Assembly: GCA_017643645.1 (NCBI GenBank) | Contig: JAEPNB010000010.1 | Location: 1 to 64,000 of the forward strand | Length of the DNA: 64,000 nt | From: Balneola sp. | GTDB lineage: Bacteria; Bacteroidota; Rhodothermia; Balneolales; Balneolaceae | Reading direction: 5' to 3' | Part shown: positions 33,736 through 42,312 of the stretch, piece after piece | How positions within the stretch are numbered: position 1 is the stretch's first letter | Layout of the letters: every line of letters begins with the position of its first letter | The notes under the pieces: generated by a model | Database searches by the model: none | What the model was told of the DNA's origin: nothing | What the model saw: only the letters and a program-made list of their open reading frames with translations | Position numbers and translations under genes: made by a program

Positions 33736-34915
33736 GCCCGATTCACTTCTATTATCACATTCTGATTTTTCCACTCTTGAAGAACGTATGAAAGCTACGG
33801 AAAAAGCCTGCGATCTTATGGAGAAAATTTACGACTCCGGTAAATATCCCAAAATGTTAGTGGAACGGGCCTGGTCAGAACATAATCCGATCATAAAAGG
33901 AGAACTTGCTCAACCTAAAGCACTAAGATCCTATTTAGAGCGAGAGATCCTTCGTCTTCTGGAAAAAGATGCGGATATCAAAATTGAACCGTCACGGGAT
34001 GTTATAGAACTGAATGATCCTCTTTTATTGGATCATACCGATGAAAGTAACTGGGACATCACCAAGAAAAAGCTTTTTCTATTTAGTCCTGAACGAACTG
34101 ATATTTCATTAGACAGACTTCAGCATTACACAGGAACCAGCGCTCATGATTTTCAGCGATACATTTTGTTCACTAACTATGATATGCATGTTGAGGTATT
34201 TCTGGAAAAATTTCCTGATTGCGTAAAGCCTGTAAGAGAAGGTGTTCAGATGCCTGCTTTCCATCACAAGTTAGATGACAACAAAGGTATTACGCTGATC
34301 AACATTGGTGTTGGGCCTTCAAACGCGAAAACGATTACAGATCATGTTTCGGTTCTTCGTCCTGATGCCATGATCATGGTTGGCCATTGTGGTGGACTTC
34401 GAAATCACCAAGAGATAGGAGACTTTGTACTCGCAAACGGTTATATGAGAGACGATCGTTTGTTGGATGATCTGTTTCCGATCGGAATACCTGTAATTCC
34501 AAACTACATACTCAATTTATATCTCAAGCAAGTTCTGGATAATCATGGATTGAATCATCGCATCGGAACCGTATTTACGACGGCCAACAGAAACTGGGAA
34601 TTCTCTAAAAAAGATACTGTTGAAAAGATCCATCAAAGCCGAAGTTTAGCTGTGGATATGGAATCCGCAACGGTTGCTACCAATGGATTCAGATATCGTG
34701 TTCCTCATGCTACTTTACTTTGTGTAAGTGATAAGCCCCTTCACGGAAAACCAAAACTTTCGGGAGCAGCACAAGCGTTCTACCAAAACTCTAAGGAAAA
34801 ACATTTGGAAATCGTGATTGAAACCATCGACATGGTAAAACAAACTCACCCCGACGGACTTCCAAACTCAAGTATTCGAGCCTTCAACGAGCCACTGATG
34901 GGAAGTGGAGAATAA
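33734..34915 (+). CDS. amn: AMP nucleosidase
   Basis: A 393-residue enzyme splitting AMP into adenine and ribose 5-phosphate, balancing the adenylate pool. It is collinear with E. coli Amn (484 residues) through LRHYTGT-type LQHYTGTSAHDFQ, FTNYDMHV, ITLINIGVGPSNAKTI, IMVGHCGGLRNHQEIGDFV, VDMESATVATNGFR, LCVSDKPLHGK and the C-terminal FNEP. The N-terminal regulatory domain is shorter than in E. coli. ATG 33734 overlaps the Nudix start; ATG 33788 (MKATEKACDL), preceded by gaaga, is possible and would leave a short 5' region. Divergent from the Nudix gene, so their promoters must lie inside each other's coding sequence unless the later start is used. Confidence 0.95.
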   Translation: MPDSLLLSHSDFSTLEERMKATEKACDLMEKIYDSGKYPKMLVERAWSEHNPIIKGELAQPKALRSYLEREILRLLEKDADIKIEPSRDVIELNDPLLLDHTDESNWDITKKKLFLFSPERTDISLDRLQHYTGTSAHDFQRYILFTNYDMHVEVFLEKFPDCVKPVREGVQMPAFHHKLDDNKGITLINIGVGPSNAKTITDHVSVLRPDAMIMVGHCGGLRNHQEIGDFVLANGYMRDDRLLDDLFPIGIPVIPNYILNLYLKQVLDNHGLNHRIGTVFTTANRNWEFSKKDTVEKIHQSRSLAVDMESATVATNGFRYRVPHATLLCVSDKPLHGKPKLSGAAQAFYQNSKEKHLEIVIETIDMVKQTHPDGLPNSSIRAFNEPLMGSGE

Positions 34916-34918
34916 TCA

Positions 34919-34980
34919 GAATATTGAATAACCAATAACCAATCTACCCTTCATTACTCGTTATTCCTTGTTCAATATTC
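34919..34980. repeat. GAATATTGAA...TTCAATATTC inverted repeat
   Basis: gaatattgaataac (34919-34932) against gttatt (34960-34965) and ttcaatattc (34971-34980). The word ataaccaataaccaat between them matches the linker vocabulary of 28747-28784 and 36181-36230. It lies after amn and before radC. Confidence 0.5.
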
Positions 34981-35045
34981 ATTATTCATAAATTTTTGTA
35001 AGGAATCCCTCCTCAACCTGTCTTACTTGGCAAAAACCATACGCC

Positions 35046-35762
35046 ATGAATACAGAATCATTTTCTTCCGAAGACTTCCTGAACAGAACCGTTAAAGATA
35101 TGCGTCCCGATGAACAACCCCGGGAAAAGCTTATTAAATACGGAGCAAGTTCTCTCTCTGATGCGGAACTCCTTGCCATTCTACTGCGAACCGGAACCAA
35201 AAAAATGAATGTAATCGAAACTTCGAGAGCACTCCTTGATCATTTCAACGGACTACATTCACTCATCAAAAAACAGTGGAGCGAGCTTAGGGTAATTCCC
35301 GGCATCGCGAAAGTAAAAGCTATTACTTTGGAAGCTGCTTTTGAACTTGCCCGCAGAATTCAGGTAGCCGGTTTAGGTGAAGAGGTCCAAGTAACTTCTC
35401 CGGAAGATGCGGTCTCCTACTTTGGACCAAAACTCCGTCACTTAACCAAAGAGGTGTTCATTGTTGCTTTTCTGAATCACAAAAAAGTGCTCACGGGATT
35501 TCAGCAGATCAGTTCAGGCGGAAGTAACGCCACCATCGTTGAGCCCGCTGAGGTAATGCGCCAAGCGGTTGTTCATCAAGCCAATTCCATTCTTTTATTC
35601 CATAATCATCCTTCAGGAAATGCAAAAGCTTCAACGGCTGATATTCAACTAACGAAAAGGATCTCCGAATCCGGAAAACTACTCGGCATCCCGATAGATG
35701 ATCATATTATTATCGCAGGATATGACTTTGTGAGTTTGCGCAGCGAAGGCCATTTTCAATAA
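35046..35762 (+). CDS. radC: RadC-family JAB/MPN domain protein
   Basis: A 238-residue protein with an N-terminal helix-hairpin-helix region (LRVIPGIAKVKAITLEAAFE) and a C-terminal JAB1/MPN metalloprotease-like domain with JAMM ligands H186, H188 and D199 in HNHPSGNAKASTADI. The family is named RadC although its role in repair is disputed; the metal site is intact, so hydrolase activity is possible. A start at ATG 35046 gives the usual PREKLIKYGASSLSDAELLA start region. It is 24 bases before a four-helix-bundle protein gene. Confidence 0.95.
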   Translation: MNTESFSSEDFLNRTVKDMRPDEQPREKLIKYGASSLSDAELLAILLRTGTKKMNVIETSRALLDHFNGLHSLIKKQWSELRVIPGIAKVKAITLEAAFELARRIQVAGLGEEVQVTSPEDAVSYFGPKLRHLTKEVFIVAFLNHKKVLTGFQQISSGGSNATIVEPAEVMRQAVVHQANSILLFHNHPSGNAKASTADIQLTKRISESGKLLGIPIDDHIIIAGYDFVSLRSEGHFQ

Positions 35763-35786
35763 CCAATACTCAACAAGGAATCTCCA

Positions 35787-36164
35787 TTGAAGAATAAACA
35801 CTCATTTAATTTACAAGACAGGATAATTAACTTCTCTCTGTTGATTATGAAAATAGTAGAAGGACTTCCTAAATCTTATACAGGTCAACATTTTGCTAAA
35901 CAGTTGGTAAGATCCGGGACTTCACCTGCATTTCAATATGGAGAAGCTCAAGCTGCAGAGTCTCGCAAAGATTTTATTCATAAACTTAAGATTGGACAAA
36001 AGGAATTGCGAGAAACTTTTGTTTGCTTAACAATTATCAAAAAGCATCCTCTTTCAAAATCTGAGTTACTAGAAATTGCACTAACAGAATGTGATGAATT
36101 GATTGCAATCATTCATAAGAGTATCGCAACTGCAAAAAAGAATCTGGAGGAAAATGGATATTGA
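35787..36164 (+). CDS. Four-helix-bundle protein (S23 family)
   Basis: A 125-residue small helical protein of the family first found in intervening sequences of 23S rRNA genes and common as free genes in the FCB group. Typical pieces are RIINFSLLIMKIVEGLPK, AKQLVRSGTSPAFQYGEAQAAES and FIHKLKIGQKELRET. The start is TTG at 35787, supported by an AAGGAA six bases upstream (35775-35780) and no ATG nearby. It follows radC by 24 bases. No rRNA is present in this window, so this is a free-standing copy; its function is not known. Confidence 0.88.
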   Translation: MKNKHSFNLQDRIINFSLLIMKIVEGLPKSYTGQHFAKQLVRSGTSPAFQYGEAQAAESRKDFIHKLKIGQKELRETFVCLTIIKKHPLSKSELLEIALTECDELIAIIHKSIATAKKNLEENGY

Positions 36165-36180
36165 TCGTTCCTTGTTCATT

Positions 36181-36230
36181 ATTGGATATTCAATAGTTCA
36201 TTGAATAATTCTTAATTCTTAATTGAATCA
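36181..36230. repeat. AT-rich linker repeat (attcttaattcttaatt family)
   Basis: attggatattcaat with the small hairpin attcaat (36188-36194) / attgaat (36200-36206), then aattcttaattcttaatt (36207-36224). The same words occur at 20631-20650, 28747-28784 and 34919-34980. It lies in the gap before argS. Confidence 0.5.
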
Positions 36231-36256
36231 GCCTTATCTTAACGCTGAATCCAGAA

Positions 36257-37897
36257 ATGAATCTTAGAATGAACGACTACCTCCAGCAAATAATCGCTGA
36301 CTCTTTACAACAATTTGATCTAGAAGAACTGCCTGAAATCCAGACGGAAGCTCCAAAAGACGCCAGCCACGGCGATGCTTCCACTAATGTGGCAATGATG
36401 CTGGCAAAACCACTTCGTAATAACCCACGAGCCATAGCACAACAGATCATTGACGGACTAAAGTACGATGAAAAGAAAATTTCCTCTGTAGAAATTGCAG
36501 GACCAGGCTTCATTAACTTTCGCTTTGCTGAGGATTACTTATACGATGAACTGCAGAGTATTCTGGATGCTAAATCCGGCTTTGGAAGAACAGATGAACA
36601 CTTGGGTAAAAAAGTATTAGTAGAATTTGTAAGTGCAAATCCAACCGGACCATTGACTGTCGGGCATGGACGAAATGCCGTTCTTGGTGATACTGTTGCA
36701 AGATTGTTGGAATGGACAGGAGCCGAAGTAGACAGAGAGTATTATTTCAATGACGCCGGCCGACAAATGCGTGTTCTGGGGCAAAGTGTGCAAGCGCGGT
36801 ATTTGGAAGAACTAGGAAAAGATGCTGAATTCCCGGAAGGTGGATATGAAGGAGAATATATACGAGATATTGCAGCCGAATTAGCTAAGGAAAATGCTGA
36901 ATTATCTGGTAATACAGAAGATTGGAAACCCTTCAAAGAAAAAGCAGAAGAAGCCATTTTTGCTGATATCAGCAATACGCTCCAGCGAATGAACATCAAT
37001 ATGGATTCCTTCTTCAACGAGCATAGTTTGTATGCGGATGGATCCATTGATTCCACCGTTGAAAAGCTCCGTGAAAAAGAATTAGCCTATGATAAAGACG
37101 GAGCCGTTTGGTTTAAAACAACCGAATTCGGAAAAGAACAAGACACCGTTTTGATCAAAAGCACGGGAGAACCTACATACAGACTTCCCGATATCGCTTA
37201 TCATATGAACAAGCTGGATCGAGGGTATGATATTTGTCTGGATGTATTCGGAGCTGATCACATTGCCACTTATCCTGATGTGCTTTCAGGAATTTCTGCA
37301 TTGGGTTACGATAAAGAAAAAGTAGATGTGGTGATCTATCAGTTTGTGACGATCGTCAAAGACGGTCAGCCTTTTAAAATGAGTACCCGAAAAGCAAATT
37401 TTGTAACGCTTGATGAGCTTATGGATGAAGTCGGCTCAGATGTAACACGGTTTTTCTTTTTGATGAGATCTCCGAATACACACTTGGAATTTGATATTGC
37501 TCAAGCCAAAGAAGCGGGAGATAAAAACCCTGTATTCTACCTTCAGTATGCTCATGCTCGCATTGCCAGTATTCTTCGCAAAGCAGAAGAAGAATATTCG
37601 TTTTCCAAAGAAGCAGATCTTTCTTTGTTGAAACATGATTCCGAAGAAGGATTGATCAAAACCATTCTTCGTTTTCCTGAAATGATTGCAGGTGCAGCAA
37701 ATGCGCGCGAACCACATCGCTTGATCAACTTTCTGAATGATGTTGCTTCAGCCTTTACCGGTTTCTATCACGATTGTAGAATTATTGGTGTGGATGAAGA
37801 TCTTGCACAAGCTAGAATCGAGCTTGCCAAAGCAACGGCACAGGTTCTACGAAATGGATTGACTATACTTGGAATTTCAGCACCTGAAAATATGTAA
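36257..37897 (+). CDS. argS: Arginyl-tRNA synthetase
   Basis: A 546-residue class I synthetase charging tRNA-Arg. The N-terminal Add1 domain is followed by the HIGH-equivalent in ANPTGPLTVGHGRNAVLGD and the KMSKS-equivalent in FKMSTRKANFVTLDEL; the C-terminal anticodon-binding helical domain begins with FYLQYAHARIASILRK. ATG 36257 is used; ATG 36269 is also possible. Complete and slightly short for the family (about 550-580). A single gene after the linker repeat. Confidence 0.97.
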   Translation: MNLRMNDYLQQIIADSLQQFDLEELPEIQTEAPKDASHGDASTNVAMMLAKPLRNNPRAIAQQIIDGLKYDEKKISSVEIAGPGFINFRFAEDYLYDELQSILDAKSGFGRTDEHLGKKVLVEFVSANPTGPLTVGHGRNAVLGDTVARLLEWTGAEVDREYYFNDAGRQMRVLGQSVQARYLEELGKDAEFPEGGYEGEYIRDIAAELAKENAELSGNTEDWKPFKEKAEEAIFADISNTLQRMNINMDSFFNEHSLYADGSIDSTVEKLREKELAYDKDGAVWFKTTEFGKEQDTVLIKSTGEPTYRLPDIAYHMNKLDRGYDICLDVFGADHIATYPDVLSGISALGYDKEKVDVVIYQFVTIVKDGQPFKMSTRKANFVTLDELMDEVGSDVTRFFFLMRSPNTHLEFDIAQAKEAGDKNPVFYLQYAHARIASILRKAEEEYSFSKEADLSLLKHDSEEGLIKTILRFPEMIAGAANAREPHRLINFLNDVASAFTGFYHDCRIIGVDEDLAQARIELAKATAQVLRNGLTILGISAPENM

Positions 37898-37942
37898 GCT
37901 GACTACACTGATTTTGGCTCAGCATTTAAAACTGATGAAAAA

Positions 37943-38749
37943 TTAATCAACTTTTAATCTGGTGAAGCAAACAATCCCTCTTGTAATCTGTTCTTCTACT
38001 TTGAAGCCAGCTTGTTTGAACAGTTTGTTGCTTTCATCTTTAGTCCAGAACTTAATTCCTCCGATTCCCATCGACTCCTGAAGTAATCTCCCGTACCAGG
38101 CATCCGCTTTTATTAGATGCATCATAAAAAGAACTCCATTTTCTTTAAGTACTCTATGAGCTTCATTCAAAACTTTAACTTCTTCGGTGAGTTCATTGAG
38201 TGTTCCGCCCATCACTATTCCGTCAAAGGTTTTACTGAAGAACGGCATTTCCTTACCATCTGCTCTTACAAAGAAAAGATTGGTTTCATCCGCTTCTGCT
38301 TTTAACCGGGCTTCTTCAAGCATCTGCATAGAAAAGTCTAAACCTACAACATCAGCTTTGGATTGCGCGGCCTTTAATGCTCTTCCATAAAGCGCTGTTG
38401 AACAACCTAAATCGAGATATAATCCATTTTCTTTTGGTTCCGTCCATTCAATAAGCAATTCATGCTCTTTTTCGATCGGAAAGTCTTCTCCTGTTAACAA
38501 AGAAAGAGAGCGCTTTCTCCAAATCTCTTCATAAATAGTAGCGGTTAATTTCCAATGATTGGTGTAAGATGCTAAACTGGAGAAATCTGGCTGACCACCT
38601 AAAATATCGATGATGTTATTTTTTACATCGTATTCATCTCCATCCTGAGAGCACAAAGTTCCGTTAAAGGGTTTGGTCAGATTCGAAATTTCTTTCGGTA
38701 CCTGAATAGCTGCTCTTTCGTTTTCCGGAGATTTTAATTCAAAGCTCAT
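37943..38749 (-). CDS. SAM-dependent class I methyltransferase
   Basis: A 268-residue Rossmann-fold methyltransferase. Motif I is LDLGCSTALYGR (about 113-124), motif II VVGLDFSMQMLEEA, motif IV GIVMGGTLNEL; the N-terminus (about 28-52, LCSQDGDEYDVKNNIIDIL) looks like a degenerate Trm112-like zinc ribbon of the kind seen in ubiquinone/menaquinone and tRNA methyltransferase relatives, with only one Cys left. Substrate unknown. Divergent or in tandem neighbours: dnaN/SAM hydrolase genes lie upstream on the same strand, 61 bases away. Confidence 0.88.
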   Translation of the reverse strand: MSFELKSPENERAAIQVPKEISNLTKPFNGTLCSQDGDEYDVKNNIIDILGGQPDFSSLASYTNHWKLTATIYEEIWRKRSLSLLTGEDFPIEKEHELLIEWTEPKENGLYLDLGCSTALYGRALKAAQSKADVVGLDFSMQMLEEARLKAEADETNLFFVRADGKEMPFFSKTFDGIVMGGTLNELTEEVKVLNEAHRVLKENGVLFMMHLIKADAWYGRLLQESMGIGGIKFWTKDESNKLFKQAGFKVEEQITRGIVCFTRLKVD

Positions 38750-38810
38750 ATGTCCTTTCCGTCTTTTATTCGGGGAAACAGTACGTGATTACTGCCTTGG
38801 TGTTACGTAC

Positions 38811-39599
38811 TCATTTTTGAAGCACTAACGACACCTGTGCACCTTTATCAACACTTAAAAGCTTTGCGGCATTTCCTTTATTTATCCCGATTTCCAACAT
38901 TCCTGAACTTCCTATAAATGCTGCCGGGTCGCCTTCTTCCACATCTCCGAATGTATTCACCAAATGATCGATCATGGTATTACCGACATAAATCCGGACT
39001 TTTCTACGCCCGATCATATCTTCAATAAGATCTTCGGAAATATTTGTGATCAGATTTCCAAAGCGATCAATATGAACTACCCAACCCTGAAGACCGTCTT
39101 TATCACCAATTGGTACCGCCCAATGATAAGTGACCAGATCTTTAATCGGATCGCCAAGTTCTTTAAGAGAGACTCCATTGATAAGATGAGCTGCTACCGG
39201 CGCGAAAATATCTCTGCCATGAAACGTTCTGGATCGTTCTTTTCTCCAATACTTTTGTTTATTCAGCTTTATAGCTTCGTACTCAAACTCACTATAGAAA
39301 AGCGAAAAGATTCCGTTATCAGGACCCACAAAATATTGATCATTAACTTTTAGAACGATCGGGTGACGTTCTGTGCCTACACCGGGATCCACAACTACCA
39401 GATGTACTGTGTTCTTTGGAAAAAGAAAAGCTGAATTACGAATTACCCATGCTCCCGCCATAATATCCTGTGCAGGAATATCATGTGAAATATCAATGAG
39501 GCGAACATCAGGAGCTAAACCCAGGATTATCGCCTTCATCGAACTTACATATTGATCCTGAAGACCAAAATCGGTAGTAAGCGTAATTATTTGGCTCAT
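38811..39599 (-). CDS. S-adenosylmethionine hydrolase (SAM hydroxide adenosyltransferase, DUF62)
   Basis: A 262-residue enzyme of the fluorinase/DUF62 superfamily; its bacterial and archaeal members split SAM into adenosine and methionine using water. Key stretches are ITLTTDFGLQDQYVSSMKA, LIDISHDIPAQDI and VDPGVGTERHPI with VGPDNGIFS. The enlarged halogenase loop is not seen. Its ATG overlaps the dnaN stop by one base (TAATG), indicating translational coupling with dnaN, an unusual partner whose reason is unclear. The methyltransferase downstream is also SAM-linked. Confidence 0.92.
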   Translation of the reverse strand: MSQIITLTTDFGLQDQYVSSMKAIILGLAPDVRLIDISHDIPAQDIMAGAWVIRNSAFLFPKNTVHLVVVDPGVGTERHPIVLKVNDQYFVGPDNGIFSLFYSEFEYEAIKLNKQKYWRKERSRTFHGRDIFAPVAAHLINGVSLKELGDPIKDLVTYHWAVPIGDKDGLQGWVVHIDRFGNLITNISEDLIEDMIGRRKVRIYVGNTMIDHLVNTFGDVEEGDPAAFIGSSGMLEIGINKGNAAKLLSVDKGAQVSLVLQK

Positions 39600-40714
39600 T
39601 AAGAATAGTTATTCAACATAACAGGCATAACTACCATAAGAATTTCTTCGTGATCGCTTTTTTCTGATGGCCGAACGATACCTGCCCGATTAGGGGATGA
39701 AAATTCAAAACTCACTTCATCGTCATCAATGTTACTGAGAACATCACCTAAATACTTTGCATTAAAGCCAATTTCAAGCCCTTCATTTGAGTATTCACAA
39801 GCAATCGTTTCTTTTGCTTCACTGCTCATATCAAGATCTTCTGCTCTGATCGTAAGTTTATCAGTCGCCAGTTCAAGACGAATTTGTCTGGTTGTTGAAC
39901 TCGAGAAAATAGCTACACGACGAACAGTCGAAAGCATTTGCTCTTTTGAGATAGTCAGGAATTTGTTGTTGTCCCGCGGAATCACAGAATCATAATTCGG
40001 ATACTGTTCGTTGATCAGTCTGGTGATCACAATGGTGTTTTCGCTCTTAAATCTTGCGTGATCGTTTGTAACCGTGATCTCACACTCTTCACCGCTCGTT
40101 GTTTTCTGAACCAAACCCAGCGCTTTATCAGGTACAATAAACTCAGTTTCTGCACTTCCTTTGATCTCTTTGTTTACATACTCAACCAAACGGTATCCAT
40201 CAGTAGCTACAAACTTACTTTCTTCGGTTCCGATCTTAAAATACACACCCATCATAGCAGGACGAAGGTCATCGCTTGAAACAGCAAACAATGTCTTATC
40301 AATAGCATTATTAATATTATCGGTAGAAGCACTGATCTCAACGCCACCTTCTAAAGTTGGTATTTCAGGAAATTCATCTGCATCATCACCGACGAGCTTG
40401 TAATTTCCTTTATCCGTTCTGAAATTGATATTTTTTCGCTCATCAACTGTAAAGAAAACCGTGATATTGGGAAGCTGACGTAAAGTTTCCAGAAGTCGGC
40501 GGGCCGGAATAGCTACAGACCCTTCTTCTTCAATGTCTGCATCAATATATTCTACGATTGCAATTTCAAGATCCGTTGCTGATAATTTCAGTTTCCCATC
40601 TTCAAATTCAAAAAGAATGGTTTCTAAAATCGGTAGTGTAGCTTTTGAAGGCACTGCGCCAATTACAGCTGACAGCCCTTTGTTGAGTTCGTTACTTGAT
40701 ACAGAAAATTTCAT
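39599..40714 (-). CDS. dnaN: DNA polymerase III beta sliding clamp
   Basis: A 371-residue ring-forming processivity factor, with three repeated clamp folds; recognisable stretches include MKFSVSSNELNKGLSAVIGAV-type start (first 20 residues), VDADIEE-type regions, FIVPDKALGLV and the C-terminal hydrophobic pocket end VVMPVMLNN. It lies away from dnaA here, in front of a SAM hydrolase gene sharing one base with its stop. The divergent gap to the PorV-like gene (about 190 bases) probably holds both promoters. Confidence 0.96.
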   Translation of the reverse strand: MKFSVSSNELNKGLSAVIGAVPSKATLPILETILFEFEDGKLKLSATDLEIAIVEYIDADIEEEGSVAIPARRLLETLRQLPNITVFFTVDERKNINFRTDKGNYKLVGDDADEFPEIPTLEGGVEISASTDNINNAIDKTLFAVSSDDLRPAMMGVYFKIGTEESKFVATDGYRLVEYVNKEIKGSAETEFIVPDKALGLVQKTTSGEECEITVTNDHARFKSENTIVITRLINEQYPNYDSVIPRDNNKFLTISKEQMLSTVRRVAIFSSSTTRQIRLELATDKLTIRAEDLDMSSEAKETIACEYSNEGLEIGFNAKYLGDVLSNIDDDEVSFEFSSPNRAGIVRPSEKSDHEEILMVVMPVMLNNYS

Positions 40715-40902
40715 GAATACGTAATTAGAGTTATTTAGGACAATTTTTTATCCAATCTTGCCCTTTCGAGAACGTGTGCTTATACTAAGAAATACTGGCT
40801 CTCTCCGCAACATTTGGAACCGGTAAAAAATCACCAAATAAGTATACCAATATATCGTTAAAGCGCTACTGTAAACCTTTAAGTATTTTATTGCAGCATT
40901 AG

Positions 40903-41973
40903 ATGAAAAGCCTTCTCTCAGCGCTTCTTTTTTTATTAGTTTTATCTTTTCAAACTACCGCTCAGTCGTCATTGGCGAAGTATGGAAATGATTTTTTAAG
41001 TACCGGTGCCGGAGCTCGCGCTTTAGGAATGGGTTCTGCTCATTCTTCACTTACAAGTGATGTAACCGCAGGATACTGGAACGTAGCAGGTTTGTCAAAA
41101 GTAACTGAGCCACAAGCTATTTATATGCATTCAGAGCGATTTGATGGCATTGTGGGATACGATTACGGAGCATTTGCAATTCCTCTTCAATCCAAAGATG
41201 CAGTGTTTTCGGTGAGCTTTTTTCGCCAAGGTGTAGATAATATTGCCAACACTTTAAACGCTTGGGATGCAGACCGCAACCAGCCTCGGGAAAATCCTGA
41301 AGATTATATAACCCGTTTCAGCGCCGCCGATCTTGCGCTGTTTTTCTCTTTCGCAAAACAAAGCGATGAACGGTTTTCTTATGGAATCACCGCTAAGATC
41401 ATCAACCAACGGTTAGGACCGTTTGCACAAGCCTGGGGTTATAGCCTGGATGTTGGAGCACAATTGAAAACAGAGGTCGTAGACCTCGGGTTCGCTATTC
41501 GCGATGCAACCACCATGCAAAAAATGTGGACAGTGGATGAAGATGAATTCGCGGGATTTCAGGAAGTATTTGATGATTCCATTCCAAGCGGACAAAACGA
41601 ATATGTGTTGCCTTCCATAAAGCTGGGAGTATCCAGGAATTTCACGTTTAATGATTTTGATCTTATTACCGCCATTGATACCGACCTGCTTTTTGAAAAC
41701 CGACAAGCTTATTATATAAACTCCGGTAAAATGAGCATTGAGCCTCATGTGGGAGCAGAACTCACTTACAAAGATGTGATCAGTTTCAGAACAGGTATTA
41801 CTGATTTTATAACCGATCCGGAAGGCGGGTTTTCTGTTTCTCCAACATTGGGATTAGGCGTTCAACTCCTGAAATTCAATCTGGATTATGGCTTTGCTAG
41901 TTTTGCGGGAACTTCCAGTAATTTAGGATATACTCACAGGATTTCGTTGCAGTATAGATTCCTGAAAAATTAA
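40903..41973 (+). CDS. PorV/PorQ-family outer membrane protein
   Basis: A 356-residue outer-membrane beta-barrel with a signal peptide (cleavage near TTAQ, residue 20-21). The family motif TGAGARALGMGSA and YWNVAGL (N-P-A-G-like) near the N-terminus are typical of FadL-like PorV/PorQ proteins; the C-terminal strand ends ISLQYRFLKN. PorV/PorQ family members serve the type IX secretion system or act as its paralogues, in line with the T9SS sorting domain encoded at 15249. A gap of 339 bases with hairpin elements follows. Confidence 0.85.
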   Translation: MKSLLSALLFLLVLSFQTTAQSSLAKYGNDFLSTGAGARALGMGSAHSSLTSDVTAGYWNVAGLSKVTEPQAIYMHSERFDGIVGYDYGAFAIPLQSKDAVFSVSFFRQGVDNIANTLNAWDADRNQPRENPEDYITRFSAADLALFFSFAKQSDERFSYGITAKIINQRLGPFAQAWGYSLDVGAQLKTEVVDLGFAIRDATTMQKMWTVDEDEFAGFQEVFDDSIPSGQNEYVLPSIKLGVSRNFTFNDFDLITAIDTDLLFENRQAYYINSGKMSIEPHVGAELTYKDVISFRTGITDFITDPEGGFSVSPTLGLGVQLLKFNLDYGFASFAGTSSNLGYTHRISLQYRFLKN

Positions 41974-41987
41974 TAAGTGATTCTAAA

Positions 41988-42105
41988 GTCACTCAGAACA
42001 ATTCCATCGCAGCATAGCGTAGGTGGGCGCAGTGAAGAGTCTACACATCCAGAAATAAGCCAAATTTACGTTGTGTAGATTCATCGGCAGTAGCCTCTGA
42101 ATGAC
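41988..42105. repeat. GTCACTCAGA...TCTGAATGAC hairpin element
   Basis: Outer arms gtcactcaga (41988-41997) and tctgaatgac (42096-42105) pair with one mismatch; inner arms gtgaagagtctacaca (42031-42046) and tgtgtagattcatcg (42072-42086) also pair. No ORF. It shares its GTCA...TGAC ends with 28596-28685. The wording resembles hairpin repeats I know from Bacteroidota intergenic regions. Confidence 0.6.
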
Positions 42106-42159
42106 TCGTTGTTTTGTGATAATTGCTTTGATAGGATATTCAGTCCCTCAGAGCGCAGC

Positions 42160-42243
42160 AAATGCCGGAATCTGCGATCTTAATTTATGAGTAGCCTTTG
42201 ATAAAGAATTAGATCGCCTGCCTACGCGTGGCGATGACTCGTA
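42160..42243. repeat. Partial second copy of the hairpin element
   Basis: gcgatcttaatt (42175-42186) and aattagatcgc (42208-42218) are inverted, and agtagcct plus atgactcgt (42192ff, 42235-42243) repeat words found at 42090-42109 in the preceding element. It looks like a decayed or chimeric neighbour copy. The rest of 41974-42312 holds nothing else that I can identify. Confidence 0.4.
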
Positions 42244-42312
42244 AGTTTAAAGTACGCAGTTTAGAATATGATACCTCTCGAAGAATTCATTAACTTATTC
42301 TAAAAATAACCT

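Noticed and set aside
40715-40902. Specific promoter calls in the dnaN / PorV-like gap and other gaps
   Set aside because: I could not match the FCB-group TAnnTTTG -7 motif with correct spacing convincingly, so no promoters are listed.
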